Shown here piece by piece: positions 6,188 to 10,248 of a stretch of 10,248 nucleotides of DNA (the stretch's first letter is position 1; every line of letters begins with the position of its first letter). The notes below the pieces were generated by a model, which did not search any database, had not been told where the DNA came from, and saw only the letters and a list, made by a program, of their open reading frames with translations. The DNA comes from Sphingomonadaceae bacterium (lineage in GTDB: Bacteria; Pseudomonadota; Alphaproteobacteria; Sphingomonadales; Sphingomonadaceae): assembly GCA_019245455.1 (NCBI GenBank), contig JAFARM010000261.1, positions 1 to 10,248 of the forward strand, given 5' to 3'. The position numbers and the translations under genes were made by a program.

Positions 6188-6586
6188 GTGACACGGACGG
6201 CACGGCTCTTTCTGATCGCTGGACTGTCGACCCTGGTCGCCGCCGCGCCTCCGGCGTTCGACCGATCGGTCGCGCGCGTCCGCGCCCGCCCCGGACAGGG
6301 CAGTCTCGCGACCGGGATCGGGGGTCGCGCGGCACGTACCCGTTGCATCGGGGTTGACCATGTTGCCGGGGCGGTCGTCTTCGGTGATCGCGCCGTCGAG
6401 CTGACGATGACCGATCACACCCGGTGGCGGATGAACTTCGCCGACGCCTGCCCGGCGCTTGGCTTCTACCAGGGGTTCTACTATCGCCGCGCCCTCGCCG
6501 GGCGCTTGTGCGCGGGGCGCGACGCGGTGATCTCGCGCGCCGGCGGCACCTGTCCGATCACCTCGATCGTCCGCGTCCGCCCCTGA
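6188..6586 (+). CDS. Secreted small protein, DUF6491-like
   Basis: A 132-residue protein with GTG start and a likely Sec signal peptide (basic MTRTAR, then a hydrophobic LFLIAGLSTLVAAA, cleavage near residue 20). The mature part carries four cysteines (53, 88, 108, 122). Their setting (RTRCIGVDHVAG; FADACPALGFYQGFYYR; AGRLCAGRDAVIS; GGTCPITS) resembles the DUF6491 family of periplasmic proteins of unknown function, in which two disulfides are plausible. The family match is by eye. A GGAGG ribosome site lies 11 bases before the GTG, rather far; no better in-frame start exists. It is divergent from the FAD oxidoreductase and in the same direction as the receptor gene 190 bases downstream. Periplasmic location is inferred. 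Confidence 0.75.
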   Translation: MTRTARLFLIAGLSTLVAAAPPAFDRSVARVRARPGQGSLATGIGGRAARTRCIGVDHVAGAVVFGDRAVELTMTDHTRWRMNFADACPALGFYQGFYYRRALAGRLCAGRDAVISRAGGTCPITSIVRVRP

Positions 6587-6600
6587 GCGGCCGCGCAAGT

Positions 6601-6616
6601 GTGACTTTTGTGTCAC
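6601..6616. promoter_or_regulatory. Palindrome GTGAC-N6-GTCAC
   Basis: A perfect 5-bp inverted repeat with a 6-base centre begins 14 bases after the stop of the secreted-protein gene. It resembles a dimeric regulator operator. The gap between GTGA and TCAC is 8 bases, so it does not fit the Crp consensus, which has 6. With no T-tract it is a poor terminator. Confidence 0.3.
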
Positions 6617-6685
6617 GCCGCAGCCCTCGTTGTTCCTGTTTAACCAATTTGCCGCAGGCGACGCGTGGACAAGCGGGGCCGCGCC

Positions 6686-6721
6686 GGTTCACATGAGCGT
6701 GAACCACGCCATCGCGCGTGG
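6686..6721. promoter_or_regulatory. Overlapping palindromes upstream of the TonB-dependent receptor
   Basis: GGTTCAC-N6-GTGAACC (6686-6705) is a perfect 7-bp inverted repeat. CCACGC-N6-GCGTGG (6704-6721) is a perfect 6-bp inverted repeat that shares the CC at 6704-6705. They lie 56-91 bases before the receptor ATG. They could be operators, or mutually exclusive hairpins in the mRNA leader. The rest of the 190-base gap 6587-6776 shows no convincing sigma70 promoter. Confidence 0.4.
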
Positions 6722-6776
6722 CGGCGACCGGGGGGTCAACACCGGCGCTGGCGTCACACGTTCTGGGGAGAAGACC

Positions 6777-9884
<3,108 letters not shown>

Positions 9885-9910
9885 CGCCGCCGCGCCCGGT
9901 AAAGCGCAGA

Positions 9911-9941
9911 GGGCGGGGAGCGATCCCCGCCCTTTCCTTTT
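9911..9941 (+). terminator. Intrinsic terminator of the TonB-dependent receptor gene
   Basis: A perfect 9-bp stem GGGCGGGGA / TCCCCGCCC around the loop GCGA is followed at once by TTTCCTTTT. It starts 26 bases after the receptor stop codon. This is the clearest terminator in the window. Confidence 0.92.
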
Positions 9942-9980
9942 GTGCGCGCCACGCACACATTGCGCCGCGAGGAGAGCGCC

Positions 9981-10248
9981 ATGGCGAGCCGTGCGATCGA
10001 CGACCAGCACTGGACGTTCGAGGAATATTTTGCCTGGGAAGAACTTCAGCCAGAGAAGCATGAGCTCATCGACGGCCAGGTCGTCCGCAAAAATCGCGAG
10101 CCGCAGGCGATGGTCGGCGTCACCATCCGCCATGGTCAGACCGTCACCAACCTGCAGGCGGCGCTAAAGGAACAGCTGCGCGGCTCGCCGTGCCGGGCCT
10201 ACGGCCCCGAGGTCCGCCTGAGGTTATCGGCGAGCAGCGACTCTTTCT
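9981..10248 (+). CDS. Uma2 family (DUF820) restriction-nuclease-fold protein, C-terminus outside window
   Basis: The reading frame is open from ATG 9981 to the window edge (89 residues), so the gene is partial. WTFEEYFAWEELQPEKHELIDGQVV (residues 11-35), then a TIRHGQTVTNLQAAL segment and LRGSPCRAYGPEVRLRLS, match the Uma2/DUF820 family, a PD-(D/E)XK nuclease-fold group of about 180-200 residues. Glu28 in HELIDG fits the first acidic position of the fold. The next expected motif (PDV/PDL) lies beyond the edge, so catalytic competence cannot be judged. A strong ribosome site (AGGAG, 6-base gap) precedes the ATG. Codons look more A/T-rich at third positions than in the neighbouring genes, a weak sign of recent acquisition. 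The family is abundant but its cellular role is not settled. Confidence 0.88.
   Translation, partial: MASRAIDDQHWTFEEYFAWEELQPEKHELIDGQVVRKNREPQAMVGVTIRHGQTVTNLQAALKEQLRGSPCRAYGPEVRLRLSASSDSF

Noticed and set aside
3728..6586. 952-residue plus-strand open frame
   Set aside because: It runs antisense through the SapC and FAD oxidoreductase genes, is Arg/Asp/Gln-rich as expected of a GC-rich shadow frame, and only its last 132 residues (from GTG 6188) form a plausible protein.
6600..6616. Crp/Fnr site TGTGA...
   Set aside because: The right half is out of register: GTGA and TCAC are 8 bases apart, where Crp sites have 6. It is kept only as an unassigned palindrome.

Overview
The window is high-GC, densely packed bacterial chromosome. 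Gene content points to an alphaproteobacterium, most likely a sphingomonad (inference). The pointers are a DUF1013/TrcR protein, a DUF1192 protein beside a quinone oxidoreductase, a SapC-family protein, a DUF6491-like secreted protein, a large TonB-dependent receptor, and dispersed palindromes of the 'CCCGGCGCAGGCCGGGACCCA' type.

Layout. (1) 1-684, minus: DUF1013/TrcR-type regulator cut by the left edge, with a promoter and a hairpin/U-tract leader. (2) 787-2402, plus: a small DUF1761-like membrane protein coupled by a 4-bp overlap to kynureninase. (3) 2387-3397, minus: PIG3-type quinone oxidoreductase, overlapping kynU tail to tail by 16 bp. (4) 3443-3637, plus: DUF1192 protein, divergent from the oxidoreductase across a tiny two-way promoter. 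(5) 3638-3841: two large palindromic repeats between convergent genes. (6) 3842-6064, minus: SapC-family protein preceded by a D-2-hydroxyacid dehydrogenase-type FAD oxidoreductase. (7) 6188-6586, plus: secreted DUF6491-like protein. (8) 6777-9884, plus: TonB-dependent receptor with palindromes upstream and a clear intrinsic terminator downstream. (9) 9981-end, plus: Uma2-family nuclease-fold protein cut by the right edge.

How the genes relate. This is mainly a housekeeping and metabolic neighbourhood, not one pathway. Kynureninase serves tryptophan/kynurenine breakdown. The two oxidoreductases act on quinone-like substrates and a D-2-hydroxyacid. The receptor imports an unidentified ligand across the outer membrane. 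I found no CRISPR array, tRNA, rRNA, insertion sequence, phage or defence cluster, and no clearly new system. The points most worth a second look are regulatory: the symmetric, possibly leaderless divergent promoter at 3397-3443, the terminator-like hairpin at the predicted 5' end of the trcR-type transcript, the mosaic palindromes at 3649-3819, and the overlapping palindromes upstream of the receptor.
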